Below, one piece after another: positions 19,391-27,602 of a stretch of 64,000 nt of DNA (positions within the stretch are counted from its first letter, which is position 1; each line of letters begins with the position of its first letter). Under the pieces are notes generated by a model. The model made no database searches, was not told the DNA's origin, and was given only the letters and a program-made list of their open reading frames with translations. Both the position numbers and the translations under genes were made by a program. Source of the stretch: Nonlabens sp. YIK11 (GTDB taxonomy: Bacteria; Bacteroidota; Bacteroidia; Flavobacteriales; Flavobacteriaceae); NCBI RefSeq assembly GCF_001413925.1, contig NZ_LBMJ01000001.1, positions 1,383,001-1,447,000 of the forward strand. The letters run 5' to 3'.

Positions 19391-20299
19391 ATGTCATTTA
19401 GAGAAGAACAATTCGTAAAAGGGAACAGTAAGAACTTTACGGAAACCACAGGAATCAATGTAGATTCTTTTAATGAAGAGAGTCTAAAACAGCTATGGCG
19501 TGATACGTTAAATCGAGGTATGCATGGGATTTGCTTTAGTATGTATGAAGATGGTCAAGAACCAGGAGATCATATCACCAGAGAGCAGGTAGAACGACGC
19601 ATTAAAATCCTTAAGCCACATGTCAAATGGATCAGATCGTTTTCTTGTATAGAAGGAAACGAGTACGTATCACAGATTGCCCATGAACAAGGTTTGAAAA
19701 CGCTCGTTGGTGCATGGCTCAGTGATGATTTAGAAAAGAACGAGCAGGAGATCGAGGCACTTATCGATTTAGGCAAAAATGGTCATATCGATATTGCAGC
19801 GGTAGGAAATGAGGTGTTATATCGCAACGACCTCACTTTGCAACAACTGTTGGATTATATGAAACGAGTAAAAGATGCGCTACCAAATATTCCAGTAGGT
19901 TATGTGGACGCATACTATGAGTTTGTAGTACATCCAGAATTGGTTCAAAACTCAGATGTCATACTGACCAACTGCTATCCGTTCTGGGAAGGCACTCCTG
20001 TTGAATACTCTTTGGGACACATGAATAACATGTACCACCAGGGAACTTCTGTTTGTGAGGGAAAACCTGTTATCGTAACCGAAACCGGATGGCCTAGCCG
20101 AGGTGAAAGTCTAAAAGGAGCTCATCCGTCTGAGGTTAATGCGATGAAATATTTTATCGATACGCAACGCTGGTCTGACGAAAACAACATTGATGTATTT
20201 TATTTCTCCTCATTTGATGAATCCTGGAAAAAAGGTGATGAAGGTGAAGTAGGTGCTTACTGGGGACTTTGGGATAAGCATGAGAACTTAAAGTTCTAG
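19391..20299 (+). CDS. Cytoplasmic GH17 glucanase or glucosyltransferase
   Basis: This 302-residue protein is almost all GH17 domain, with acid/base E141 (AAVGNEVLYR) and nucleophile E231 (VTETGWP). It has no signal peptide. It is closely similar to the C-terminal domain of the transporter gene, which ends one base upstream: shared runs include HPELVQNSDVILTNCYPFWEG against NPQLIEEVDVILANCYPFWEG, and DVFYFSSFDESWK against ETFYFSSFDESWK. A tandem duplication is the simplest origin. It may hydrolyse oligosaccharides or rebuild them for the phosphorylase. Confidence 0.87.
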   Translation: MSFREEQFVKGNSKNFTETTGINVDSFNEESLKQLWRDTLNRGMHGICFSMYEDGQEPGDHITREQVERRIKILKPHVKWIRSFSCIEGNEYVSQIAHEQGLKTLVGAWLSDDLEKNEQEIEALIDLGKNGHIDIAAVGNEVLYRNDLTLQQLLDYMKRVKDALPNIPVGYVDAYYEFVVHPELVQNSDVILTNCYPFWEGTPVEYSLGHMNNMYHQGTSVCEGKPVIVTETGWPSRGESLKGAHPSEVNAMKYFIDTQRWSDENNIDVFYFSSFDESWKKGDEGEVGAYWGLWDKHENLKF

Positions 20300-20578
20300 T
20301 CACAAAAAACCTCAAAAGTACTATATACTCAAACGATTTAGTAAAGGTCTTTGTCTATCAAATTGTTAATGAACAATACAACATTACTACATCATCAGGT
20401 GATAATATCGATGAGCTTGTAGCTAGATAACCTTATAAACCAACGTATTAGCTGATTTCCCTTATGTTTTGGAAAAATTATGACTGTATGTTTTTTGTAG
20501 CATTGTGAATTACTTAATTTAATGACTTAAAATTTATATTTAAAACAATTAAACTCTAATAATCTAAAAGAACAACAA

Positions 20579-21919
20579 ATGAAAAAAATTACTTTATTAT
20601 TAAGCTTATTGATTACTTCAGTAGGTTTTTCACAAGAAGTGTTGCAAGATTTTGAAAGCGGAGGTCCTAGAGATCCTTTTGGAGGTGCATCATTCTCACT
20701 AGTAGCTGATCCTGACACTGGAGGTTCTAGAGGCCAAGTTGCATTACTAACAGCTTCCGCTTCTGGAGAATTTTTTCAAGGGATTAACATAGACCTTACT
20801 AAAAATGTTGAATTAACATCCAATAAAACAATGACGATGGATGTTTTTTCCAATTCTCCAATCACTATTGCGCCTAAAGTGGTATCAGGAATTGATGGAG
20901 CACCAGATTCAACAACCTCAGCAACTCACACAGGTAGTGGTTGGGAAACGCTATCCTTTACATACGATAAAGGATACGATAATACGACTACGGCAAATGG
21001 AGTGTATAGAGTTTTGGTAATTTATTACTTATGGAAAGCAGATAATACTGGATTCATCAATCCAGCAATTGATAGAGTTTTTTACGTAGATAATATTTCT
21101 GGTATTGGTGTGGAGCCAGTTGCTGATCCAGTTCCTACGGTTGCAGCGCCAACGCCTCCCAACAGGCCAGCGGCAGATGTCATTTCTTTGTATAGTAATC
21201 AGTATGATAATACTACGGTAGAAACTTGGAACGCAGCTTTTGATGATTCAACATCTGAAGATATTCTTATTGAAGGGAATGATACTAAAAAGATTTCTTT
21301 TACTAATTTCCTAGGTGCAGAGTTTTTGAATAATCGAATTGACGCTTCTGGAATGACAAAATTTCACATTGATTTTTGGACAGGCAATTCTAATTTAGAC
21401 GGTAAGGTATTCAATACTAAATTTTCTCAGTGGGGAACAACAAACGGCGAAGTTTCTGCCATGGAGCTTAATTTGGAAAGTGTGCCGTTATCTGGAGGAA
21501 GACCTGCTATTGCGACTGGAAGTTGGGTTTCTGTAGATGTTGATATAACGACACCTCCCTTTTCTAATAACTTGACAAGAGATGGATTTGCTCAATTGAT
21601 TTTCTCATCAAATTTAGGCGTTGTTTATATTGATAATGTTTATTTCCACAAAGGAACTACTGCAAGTGTAGATCAAGTAGACGGAACTTTCTTTAAAGTA
21701 TATCCTAATCCATCCCAAGATGTTTGGAACATTGAATCTGTTGCATCTGCAATTAGTTCTATTGCTGTTTACGACATTACTGGTAAGCTGGTTAAGGAGC
21801 AAAAAGAATCATCTCTTTCTGCGACGATTGATGGATCTGCCCTTTCGCAAGGTTTATATATTGCAAAAATTTCTTCTGTTGACGGAGAGGTTCGCAGTAT
21901 TAAGTTATCGAAAAACTAA
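20579..21919 (+). CDS. T9SS-exported glycan-binding protein
   Basis: This 446-residue protein has a signal peptide (MKKITLLLSLLITSVGFSQ) and ends in a Type IX secretion sorting domain of the por type: FKVYPNPSQDVWNIES, then VYDITGKLVKE and GLYIAKISS. It should therefore be secreted or fixed on the cell surface. Residues about 20-175 and 190-360 are jelly-roll modules; the second (ADVISLYSNQYDN onwards) is related to a module of the lipoprotein at 7790. No catalytic motif is visible, so binding is the likely job. A 279-base gap upstream contains a T-rich element near 20487-20497 that may be a promoter, so it may be transcribed separately from the operon. Confidence 0.8.
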   Translation: MKKITLLLSLLITSVGFSQEVLQDFESGGPRDPFGGASFSLVADPDTGGSRGQVALLTASASGEFFQGINIDLTKNVELTSNKTMTMDVFSNSPITIAPKVVSGIDGAPDSTTSATHTGSGWETLSFTYDKGYDNTTTANGVYRVLVIYYLWKADNTGFINPAIDRVFYVDNISGIGVEPVADPVPTVAAPTPPNRPAADVISLYSNQYDNTTVETWNAAFDDSTSEDILIEGNDTKKISFTNFLGAEFLNNRIDASGMTKFHIDFWTGNSNLDGKVFNTKFSQWGTTNGEVSAMELNLESVPLSGGRPAIATGSWVSVDVDITTPPFSNNLTRDGFAQLIFSSNLGVVYIDNVYFHKGTTASVDQVDGTFFKVYPNPSQDVWNIESVASAISSIAVYDITGKLVKEQKESSLSATIDGSALSQGLYIAKISSVDGEVRSIKLSKN

Positions 21920-21937
21920 GCAATAAGATTTATTGAT

Positions 21938-21967
21938 AAAAGGCTGCCTGAAAAGGCAGCTTTTTTT
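21938..21967 (+). terminator. Rho-independent terminator after the T9SS protein gene
   Basis: The stem GCTGCC (21943-21948) pairs with GGCAGC (21955-21960) around the loop TGAAAA and is followed by seven T residues. It lies 18 bases after the stop codon. Confidence 0.85.
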
Positions 21968-22232
21968 ATGAAGCATTTTTACGTTTCTTGAGTATAAAGT
22001 TTGAAAGAAACTAGCATCAAATGGATCAATACTTATGATAATCTTATGGTGTTTTCGCTTTCGCGAAAGCGAAATACCCCAGGATCATTTCACATCCATT
22101 GGTCTGACCACAATTCCAAAGCTTTAGAAAGCTGTGATTCGTTTTTACAATTCAAAATCTAGATCTTTGTGATTCTCGGTAGATCCTGAACGTTCACCTA
22201 CAGCCATTACAATTAGTCAAGCCAAAAACCTT
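21968..22232. other. Gap before the GH3 gene
   Basis: The 313 bases between the T9SS protein and GH3 hold the terminator at 21938 and a palindromic repeat at 22054. In the rest I see no open frame of note, no clear TAnnTTTG box and no RNA structure. Confidence 0.5.
22054..22073. repeat. Palindromic repeat (FlavoPal), intergenic copy
   Basis: This is a perfect TTCGCTTTCGCGAAAGCGAA in the gap between the glycan-binding protein and the GH3 gene, about 160 bases before the GH3 start. Confidence 0.9.
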
Positions 22233-24551
22233 ATGAGTTTCAAATATTATTTAAATAGAATAGTGATGCTGATTTTATTGGTCCCCATCTATTCTTGTCA
22301 CACATCAATGAACCAAAGTCTTACCCCAAAAGTAGAAGAAGAAAAAAATATGCCTGTAAACGAGTTAGACAGAAAAGTAGATTCTGTTTTGAATATGATG
22401 ACCCTAAAGGAAAAAATAGGTCAAATGAACCAATACTCTGGATTTAGGGATTTTACAGGTCCGGTTTCTAAAACGAACGATGCTGCAAGTAAAACGCAGG
22501 ACATACGTGATGGACTGGTGGGTTCCATGCTTAATGTGAGAGGCGTCGAGAATGTACGAGCGGTTCAAAAAATAGCGGTGGAAGAAACACGTTTGGGTAT
22601 TCCATTGATTTTCGGCTTTGATGTGATTCACGGTTACCAGACCATGGCGCCCATACCGCTGGCCGAGGCTGCGAGTTGGGACCTAGAGGCTATCCAGAAT
22701 TCTTCACGACTGGCAGCCAAAGAAGCTGCCGCAGCAGGATTGAACTGGACGTTTGCACCTATGGTGGACATTTCAAGAGATGCCCGTTGGGGTCGTGTGA
22801 TGGAAGGCGCAGGCGAGGATCCTTATCTAGGTAGTAGGATTGCTACCGCTCGAGTCAATGGTTTTCAAGGAAACGAGTTATCTGACCGATTTACCATCGC
22901 GGCCTGTGCAAAGCATTTTTCGGCCTACGGTTTTTCAGAAGCAGGACGTGAATATAACACCGTAGATATTGGTAATTCTACGCTATACAATGTGGTGTTG
23001 CCACCATTCAAAGCGGCAGTAGATGCAGGCGCTCGTACATTTATGAGCAGCTTCAATGATTTGAACGGTATTCCAGCATCAGCTAACGAATTCTTGTTTA
23101 GGGATATTCTCAAAAATCAATGGGGTTTTGAAGGTTTTGTAGTCTCTGACTGGGCTTCCATCAAAGAAATGATCAATCACCATTATGCTCCAGATGATGA
23201 GGCTGCTGCCAGACTTTCAGTCAATGCCGGTATTGATATGGACATGGAATCCTATGTATATATGAACCACTTGGAACAACTCGTTGGAGAAGGAAAAGTA
23301 CCTGTAACAATCATTGACGATGCGGTCAAACGCATCCTCAAGGTCAAGTTTGAATTGGGCCTTTTTGACGATCCCTACAAATATTGCGATGAGGTTATTG
23401 AGAAGCAAGTGATCAATAGTGAAGAAATGAAAGCTGGTGCACTCGACATGGCGCTCAAATCCATCGTTTTATTAAAGAACGAGAATGAAATGCTACCCTT
23501 AAAACGCGGACGTAAAATTGCCGTGCTGGGCGATCTCGCGATAGATAAAAACAGCGTGCTGGGCAACTGGAGAATAGGAGCCATAGACGACACTGCCATT
23601 AGTCTAAAAGAAGGCATTGCAAATTATACTGAGAACACAGTCGTATTTGAACGCGGTCCTGTATTTGTGGACCAAAAAGCAGAATTCACCCAAGAGTTAA
23701 TTTACAATAAGACCGATACTACAGGAACCGCTGCCGCCCTAAAAGCTGCCGAAAATGCAGATGTGGTCATCGTCATGCTGGGAGAACACGGGCTTCAAAG
23801 TGGTGAGGCGCGCAGTAGAACAGATCTAGGATTACCAGGTTTACAGCAGGAATTTTTGGAACAAATTCACGCGGTGAATCCCAATATCGTTTTAGTTCTT
23901 ACTAATGGTCGTCCGTTGGCGCTGCCATGGGCAAAGAAAAACATTCCGGCTATCGTAGAGGCCTGGCAGTTGGGATCCCAAAGCGGTCACGCCATCGCAC
24001 AGGTTTTGCACGGTGATTACAATCCGTCAGGTAAGTTGCCCATGACCTTTCCCGTTGATGTAGGACAGGTTCCTATTTACTATAACCATAAGAATACCGG
24101 TCGTCCCGACGGTTATAATGAGGGAACGGTTTTTTACTCGCATTATCAAGACGCTCCTAATGAACCCTTGTGGCCGTTTGGGTTTGGACTTAGTTATACG
24201 ACTTTTAAGTATGATGATGTACAGGTAGATAATAATTACAGCCAAAATCAAAAAGTTGTTGTCACGGCTCAGATCTCCAACACAGGAGATGTTGCTGGAA
24301 CTGAAATTGTTCAGCTATATATTCAGGATGAGTTTGCGACCACTATCAGACCTGTCAAAGAGTTGAAGGGCTTTGAGAAAGTAACCCTGCAGCCAGGTGA
24401 ATCAAGGCAAGTCTCTTTTGAATTGACCAGAGATCAATTAGGTTTTTTCAATAATCAAGGTGATTGGATACTGGAAAATGGCGCGTTTAAGGTCTGGATA
24501 GGCGGTTCGTCACAAGCGAAGTTAATGGCAAGATTCACATTGGAGCAATAG
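22233..24551 (+). CDS. GH3 beta-glucosidase, lipoprotein
   Basis: This 772-residue protein has a lipoprotein signal ending VPIYSC. It has the three usual GH3 parts: a TIM barrel with nucleophile D306 (FVVSDWASIKEM), an alpha/beta sandwich (VVIVMLGEHGLQSGEARSRT) and a C-terminal Fn3-like domain (EIVQLYIQDE, RPVKELKGFEKV). The sequence is close to the BglX type of periplasmic beta-glucosidases. It would release glucose from laminari-oligosaccharides. It closes the glucan locus but has its own upstream region, so it may form a separate transcript. Confidence 0.93.
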   Translation: MSFKYYLNRIVMLILLVPIYSCHTSMNQSLTPKVEEEKNMPVNELDRKVDSVLNMMTLKEKIGQMNQYSGFRDFTGPVSKTNDAASKTQDIRDGLVGSMLNVRGVENVRAVQKIAVEETRLGIPLIFGFDVIHGYQTMAPIPLAEAASWDLEAIQNSSRLAAKEAAAAGLNWTFAPMVDISRDARWGRVMEGAGEDPYLGSRIATARVNGFQGNELSDRFTIAACAKHFSAYGFSEAGREYNTVDIGNSTLYNVVLPPFKAAVDAGARTFMSSFNDLNGIPASANEFLFRDILKNQWGFEGFVVSDWASIKEMINHHYAPDDEAAARLSVNAGIDMDMESYVYMNHLEQLVGEGKVPVTIIDDAVKRILKVKFELGLFDDPYKYCDEVIEKQVINSEEMKAGALDMALKSIVLLKNENEMLPLKRGRKIAVLGDLAIDKNSVLGNWRIGAIDDTAISLKEGIANYTENTVVFERGPVFVDQKAEFTQELIYNKTDTTGTAAALKAAENADVVIVMLGEHGLQSGEARSRTDLGLPGLQQEFLEQIHAVNPNIVLVLTNGRPLALPWAKKNIPAIVEAWQLGSQSGHAIAQVLHGDYNPSGKLPMTFPVDVGQVPIYYNHKNTGRPDGYNEGTVFYSHYQDAPNEPLWPFGFGLSYTTFKYDDVQVDNNYSQNQKVVVTAQISNTGDVAGTEIVQLYIQDEFATTIRPVKELKGFEKVTLQPGESRQVSFELTRDQLGFFNNQGDWILENGAFKVWIGGSSQAKLMARFTLEQ

Positions 24552-24578
24552 GTGGTGAGCAATATGATTGTTGATGGG

Positions 24579-24618
24579 TTCGCTTTCCTGTCTGCCGACA
24601 GGCAGGCGCGAAAGCGAA
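24579..24618. repeat. Palindromic repeat split by a second palindrome
   Basis: The outer parts TTCGCTTTC (24579-24587) and GCGAAAGCGAA (24608-24618) join to a perfect FlavoPal copy. Between them lie 20 bases, CTGTCTGCCGACAGGCAGGC, containing a near-palindrome built from CTGTCTGCC and its complement. I saw no other copy of the inner element in the window. The site lies between the convergent GH3 and FAD-oxidase genes. Confidence 0.85.
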
Positions 24619-24630
24619 CTTTTTCTCCAT

Positions 24631-26016
24631 CTAGTCAAAAATGCGATTGGGATTGAGAATGCCTTTAGGATCCATGGCAAGTTTCAACGTTTTCATAAGC
24701 TGAATTTCCTGAGCTGTGCGACTTATTTTGAGATAGGCTTTTTTGTCAATTCCTATTCCATGCTCTGCACTTACAGATCCGCCTATGGCTTCAATTCCAC
24801 CGTAGATAACATCATTGATTTTCAGTCTCAAGGCATCACTCTGGTTTTCCTTCCCAATCATGAAATGGATATTTCCATCTGCCACGTGGCCAAAGGCATA
24901 AATCTGTTCAATACCTTTGATGTGCTCTAGTCGATCATAGCAGGACTGTATGTAGCTGCCTATAAGCGCTACCGGCATGCTGATATCAAAATGTTGATCA
25001 TGCGTCATAAAGTCGGTCAGATTATTGACATCTTCTCTAATCCTAAAAAACCAATCCACATCGCTAGGCGATTGCGCCATCACTGCGTCCAGAGCCATTT
25101 CATTAATAATGGCATTTTCCAACATTTCTTGAAATTCTGCTTGATCGGTTTTTGGCTGGCTTCCTAGTGTTTCTACTAGGATGTAGAACTCATAATCATA
25201 GGGCAATGGCGGCCGCACCGCTTCACCGGTTGCCGTCATTTGCTCATAGGTGTTTTTCCAGATGAGCTCAAAACCGCTTAGTTTACCGGCCAGTCCTTGG
25301 TCAAAATATTTAAGTAATGTGACCACAGATTCATAATCATTGACGGCAAGGTACGCGGCGTTTCTACTGCTGGGTGCTTCCTGCAGACGCAATACCGCTC
25401 GAGTAACGATCCCTAAAGTTCCTTCAGATCCTATAAAAAGCTGTTTGAGATCATAACCAGAGTTATCCTTTATGATCTTTTTCATGGAATTGATGATGGT
25501 GCCATCTGCCATGACAGCTTCAATTCCTAAAACCAATTGACGGGTCATACCATATTTGAGAACGCGTAAACCACCAGCGTTGGAAGAAATAATACCACCT
25601 ATCTGTGCACTGCCTCGTGCCCCAAAATTGAGCGGAAATAACAGTCCTTTATTCTCAACAGATTGATGTAGATGTTCCAGAATCACTCCAGATTGTACCG
25701 TCGCGGTGCGACTACTTTCATCAATTTCTTCAATGGCATTCATGCGCTCCAGAGAGATGACGACCTCATGTCCCTTAGTTTCTGTGCCACCTACAAGATT
25801 TGTCAAGCCACCATGAACAACGATAGGTTGATCGTGTTGATGACATATCTTCAAAATTTGGCTCACTTCTTCAGTGGACTCTGGTAACAAGAGACACTTC
25901 GCTTCTAGCGACTCATTCATGCGCCATATGTGGCTATAGCGTTCTTTTAAAGAATCGCCCATCAATAGCCTGGCCTGCGGCAAAAGATCTTTAAGTTGTT
26001 TTATGATTCCATCCAT
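24631..26016 (-). CDS. FAD-linked oxidase, GlcD/D-lactate dehydrogenase type
   Basis: This 461-residue protein has an N-terminal FAD-binding domain (VVHGGLTNLVGGTETKG, then SSNAGGLRVLKYGMTRQLVLG) and a C-terminal FAD-oxidase domain (AFGHVADGNIHFMIG, SAEHGIGIDKKAYL). This family oxidises D-2-hydroxy acids such as D-lactate, glycolate or 2-hydroxyglutarate and passes electrons to the respiratory chain. The exact substrate cannot be told by eye. No iron-sulfur partner is present nearby. The start ATG at 26016 lies inside the end of the small upstream gene (16-base overlap), so both are probably co-translated. Confidence 0.85.
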   Translation of the reverse strand: MDGIIKQLKDLLPQARLLMGDSLKERYSHIWRMNESLEAKCLLLPESTEEVSQILKICHQHDQPIVVHGGLTNLVGGTETKGHEVVISLERMNAIEEIDESSRTATVQSGVILEHLHQSVENKGLLFPLNFGARGSAQIGGIISSNAGGLRVLKYGMTRQLVLGIEAVMADGTIINSMKKIIKDNSGYDLKQLFIGSEGTLGIVTRAVLRLQEAPSSRNAAYLAVNDYESVVTLLKYFDQGLAGKLSGFELIWKNTYEQMTATGEAVRPPLPYDYEFYILVETLGSQPKTDQAEFQEMLENAIINEMALDAVMAQSPSDVDWFFRIREDVNNLTDFMTHDQHFDISMPVALIGSYIQSCYDRLEHIKGIEQIYAFGHVADGNIHFMIGKENQSDALRLKINDVIYGGIEAIGGSVSAEHGIGIDKKAYLKISRTAQEIQLMKTLKLAMDPKGILNPNRIFD

Positions 26017-26240
26017 AATTGTCCGCGATGTGGTTTAAGATCGTCTCGCACTTGTGGCATATCAGGTTCCTTGACCGCTACAAAACATAAGTGATGCATT
26101 GGTGTGACTTCCTCAACACCAGTAGCTAGAGTGTCTACCTCATTGCGCTCTATATATTCTTTGAGGTGTATTAAATGATGTCTCGCGGTTTGTGCAGCAT
26201 CGGGACCTTTAAAATCCCAGATCAGTTTGAGGTTTCTCAT
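26001..26240 (-). CDS. Small conserved-looking protein of unknown function
   Basis: This encodes 79 residues with no signal peptide or membrane helix. It is rich in His (HHLIHLKEY, PMHHLCF) and has a likely helix-strand-helix-strand pattern, as in small ferredoxin-like or Dabb-type folds, but I do not recognise it. It overlaps the FAD-linked oxidase start by 16 bases on the same strand. The overlap and the clean start directly before MRNLKLIWDF make it a real gene in my view. It may be an accessory of the oxidase. Confidence 0.6.
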   Translation of the reverse strand: MRNLKLIWDFKGPDAAQTARHHLIHLKEYIERNEVDTLATGVEEVTPMHHLCFVAVKEPDMPQVRDDLKPHRGQLWMES

Positions 26241-26331
26241 GGGTTAAAAGTACTAAACAGTGCGTATTAAAGAGGCGTTAAACAACATAGTATTCACAAT
26301 GTCACTCTGGTTTTGCTTGTATCTTGGAGCC

Positions 26332-26967
26332 ATGGAAAAAATATTAGTAGCAGGTGCAACAGGTACCACAGGAAATATAATAGTAAATCTATTGCAGGAA
26401 TCTCAATACTTTGAGCCTATTGCGATGATACGCAAAGAGGAACAAAGAGAGCAATTTGAGAGCAAGAACATCAAGACCGTCATGGCAGATTTAGAAAAGG
26501 ATGTCGCTCATGCCGTAGAAGGTATGGACAAAGTCATTTTTGCAGCTGGTTCTGGTGGTAAAAAAGTGGTGGAAGTAGATCAAGAAGGCGCCAAAAAACT
26601 GATCGACGCGTCTCAAAAACACAACATTAAAAAGTTTGTGATGCTCAGCTCGAGAGGTGCAGACGCTCCATCCAATGCAGAAGATCTTCAAGATTATTTA
26701 TGGGCAAAACACAATGCCGATGAGCATTTGAAAAAGTCCAATCTTAATTATGCTATCGTGCGACCAGGAACGTTAAACAACAATGACGCGACAGACCATA
26801 TCGTGCTCACCGACAAACTAGAGAAAAAGGGAGAAATACCGCGTGCAGATGTAGCACAAGTCTTGAGTCGTGTATTGCACGATGATGTGGCAAACCATTC
26901 GACGTTCGAGATTTTAGAAGGTGATACCTTGATAGGTAAAGCACTGGAACAAAAATCTGAGTCGTAA
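26332..26967 (+). CDS. NAD(P)-binding atypical short-chain dehydrogenase (SDR_a5-like)
   Basis: This 211-residue protein begins MEKILVAGATGTTGNIIV. The dinucleotide-binding GATGTTG motif lies at residues 8-14, with a later LSSRGAD strand and NYAIVRPGTL. It belongs to the NAD(P)-binding, NmrA/SDR_a5-like group, which includes redox sensors and reductases; the substrate is unknown. I start it at 26332. A frame-open ATG at 26260 would add 24 residues (MRIKEALNNIVFT...) before the Rossmann start, which is unlikely. It is followed by a shared terminator. Confidence 0.8.
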   Translation: MEKILVAGATGTTGNIIVNLLQESQYFEPIAMIRKEEQREQFESKNIKTVMADLEKDVAHAVEGMDKVIFAAGSGGKKVVEVDQEGAKKLIDASQKHNIKKFVMLSSRGADAPSNAEDLQDYLWAKHNADEHLKKSNLNYAIVRPGTLNNNDATDHIVLTDKLEKKGEIPRADVAQVLSRVLHDDVANHSTFEILEGDTLIGKALEQKSES

Positions 26968-26985
26968 TCCAAAATGAATATTGAT

Positions 26986-27015
26986 AAAAAGCGAGCTCTA
27001 GGCTCGCTTTTTTTA
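26986..27015. terminator. Bidirectional terminator between convergent genes
   Basis: GCGAGC (26991-26996) pairs with GCTCGC (27002-27007) around the loop TCTAG, with an A run before it and a T run after it. It can end both the NAD(P)-binding gene (plus) and the SRPBCC gene (minus); the T run overlaps the SRPBCC stop codon by a few bases. Confidence 0.85.
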
Positions 27016-27486
27016 TAGCTGACTGACAGAGGTGCCGTTTTCGGCAAAATCCTTGAAATCCTGCATGAATTGGAACGTTTGCTTTTCAAAAAGCTCAGGT
27101 TTTGCGGCGGCTACCAGCCGCATCATTCCGGTGAATTTAAAAATACTGGTAGCTTCCCAGACGGTTTGAACTTGGATGCCGTGCTCTGTTTTTATTTCGC
27201 TTTCGCGAAAGCGATTACTCTGATAATTCACGACCCCTTTTGTGCGATAGGTGGCTTCCCACTGGCGAGGCAGGTCTCGTTTCGTAATTTCTTCGGTCAT
27301 GGTAACCGTTCCCAACAGCGTTTTGATCTTGAGCTTGCGTTTGCTGCCTTTCATGCCTATTTGGGGCGTCAAGTTTTCAAAACCTATGAGTCCGCGTTGC
27401 CAGTGCTTGAAGTTGTCTTGATTGAGAAATAACTCCATGAGTTTTTCCAATGGCTGGTCGATTGTGATACGGTACTCGTTTTGCAT
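27013..27486 (-). CDS. SRPBCC-fold (START-like) protein
   Basis: This 157-residue protein starts MQNEYRITIDQPLEKLMELF and contains NFKHWQRGLIGFE, the pattern of a helix-grip (polyketide cyclase/START-like) fold that binds hydrophobic ligands. The ligand is unknown. A palindromic repeat is read in frame as NRFRESEIKT near residues 91-97, apparently in a loop between two strands. It lies convergent to the NAD(P)-binding gene and has no operon partner. Confidence 0.7.
   Translation of the reverse strand: MQNEYRITIDQPLEKLMELFLNQDNFKHWQRGLIGFENLTPQIGMKGSKRKLKIKTLLGTVTMTEEITKRDLPRQWEATYRTKGVVNYQSNRFRESEIKTEHGIQVQTVWEATSIFKFTGMMRLVAAAKPELFEKQTFQFMQDFKDFAENGTSVSQL
27196..27214. repeat. Palindromic repeat (FlavoPal) inside the SRPBCC gene
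   Basis: TTCGCTTTCGCGAAAGCGA is read on the minus strand as RFRESE. It matches the common form except at the last base. Confidence 0.9.
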
Positions 27487-27554
27487 AGTTCTTAAGTACG
27501 AGAATAAGCCGTCAACTTAACAAAATTCACATAATAAGCTGGTGTCGCCTGCGT

Positions 27555-27585
27555 TTTGTTCACCTGAGTGATTTACCTATTTTTG
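27555..27585 (+). promoter_or_regulatory. Bacteroidetes-type promoter for the SurA-like operon
   Basis: TTTG at 27555-27558 and TATTTTTG at 27578-27585 (TAnnTTTG) are separated by 19 bases, matching the known -33/-7 pattern of this phylum. The first ATG is 17 bases downstream. It is the best-formed promoter in the window. Confidence 0.7.
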
Positions 27586-27602
27586 AACGCTCTGGTTAAA
27601 AC

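Noticed and set aside
20487..20497. TATGTTTTTTG as a promoter for the T9SS protein gene
   Set aside because: It resembles TAnnTTTG only if the T run is allowed to be longer, and the spacing to the upstream TTTG (20468) is short; too weak to list.
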